Assembly (NCBI GenBank): GCA_009602735.1
Contig: WELA01003054.1
Location: 398,267-426,148 of the forward strand
Direction: 5' to 3'
DNA length: 27,882 nt
From: Mesotaenium endlicherianum
Taxonomy: Eukaryota > Streptophyta > Zygnematophyceae > Zygnematales > Mesotaeniaceae
The notes beneath the pieces were generated by a model. That model made no database searches. It saw nothing but the letters and a program-made list of their open reading frames with translations, and was not told the DNA's origin. The position numbers were made by a program, and so were the translations under genes. Each line of letters opens with the position of its first letter. Positions within the stretch are counted from its first letter, which is position 1. Below are positions 27,750 to 27,882 of the stretch, piece after piece.

Positions 27750-27882
27750 GTCGGTGCTGGAGTGGAGGCGCGCGCACCCCCTGCTGCAGCAGGACGGTGC
27801 GGAGGCCTGGGTGGTGGACACTCTGGGCTGGGGCTTCTCCCTCACCGGCTCAGGCAGGCCCTCCTCCCCTCCCCCACCCCCC
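27750..27882 (+). CDS. Alpha/beta-hydrolase, exon 3, continues past the window
   Basis: It starts one base into the Gly codon left by exon 2 and reads SVLEWRRAHPLLQQDGAEAW then VVDTLGWGFS. This is the plant hydrolase block 'SSCLEWR.TYPLLE..GLEAWA.D.LGWGFS'. The following LTGSGRPSSPPPPP is unlike the family and may be a local insertion or missed intron; the frame stays open to the window edge. The nucleophile-elbow Ser and catalytic His should lie further right. Confidence 0.75.

Overview
The window is nuclear DNA from a photosynthetic eukaryote of the green lineage. The evidence is spliceosomal introns, two host genes whose closest remembered relatives are plant and algal plastid proteins, and plant-type transposons. 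A streptophyte alga or another repeat-rich plant or alga fits; the species cannot be fixed from the sequence.

Two host genes lie at the edges, both on the + strand. The left edge (about 171-711) holds the last exons of an ArsA/GET3-like ATPase ending in the small alpha-crystallin-like domain typical of plastid GET3d. The right edge (25687-27882) holds the first three exons of a plastid-type alpha/beta-hydrolase, starting with a transit-peptide-like leader and running off the window.

Between them sits a three-level nest of transposable elements. Level 1 is an old hAT element, about 1609-25100. It has an imperfect 8-bp target duplication, short terminal inverted repeats, and a three-exon transposase broken by frameshifts. 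Level 2 is a PIF/Harbinger element, 8934-24972. It has a perfect TTA duplication, 16-bp terminal inverted repeats, a DDE transposase on the + strand with one in-frame TGA, and a convergent multi-exon Myb/SANT-like gene on the - strand that also carries lesions. Level 3 is a young Ty3/gypsy chromodomain retrotransposon on the - strand, 14149-20785. It has 503-bp LTRs with 2 differences, an AGACC duplication, intact gag and pol, and a textbook -1 frameshift signal (A AAA AAC plus a hairpin) joining them. It lies in the last intron of the Harbinger Myb gene, in the same orientation.

The decay of each layer matches the nesting order: the hAT is most damaged, the Harbinger has a few lesions, and the gypsy element looks intact. 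The introns of both unrelated DNA transposons contain about 0.3-2 kb of strongly pyrimidine-rich, CTGC-rich sequence on the sense strand, just before 3' splice sites. No RNA genes or CRISPR arrays were seen.
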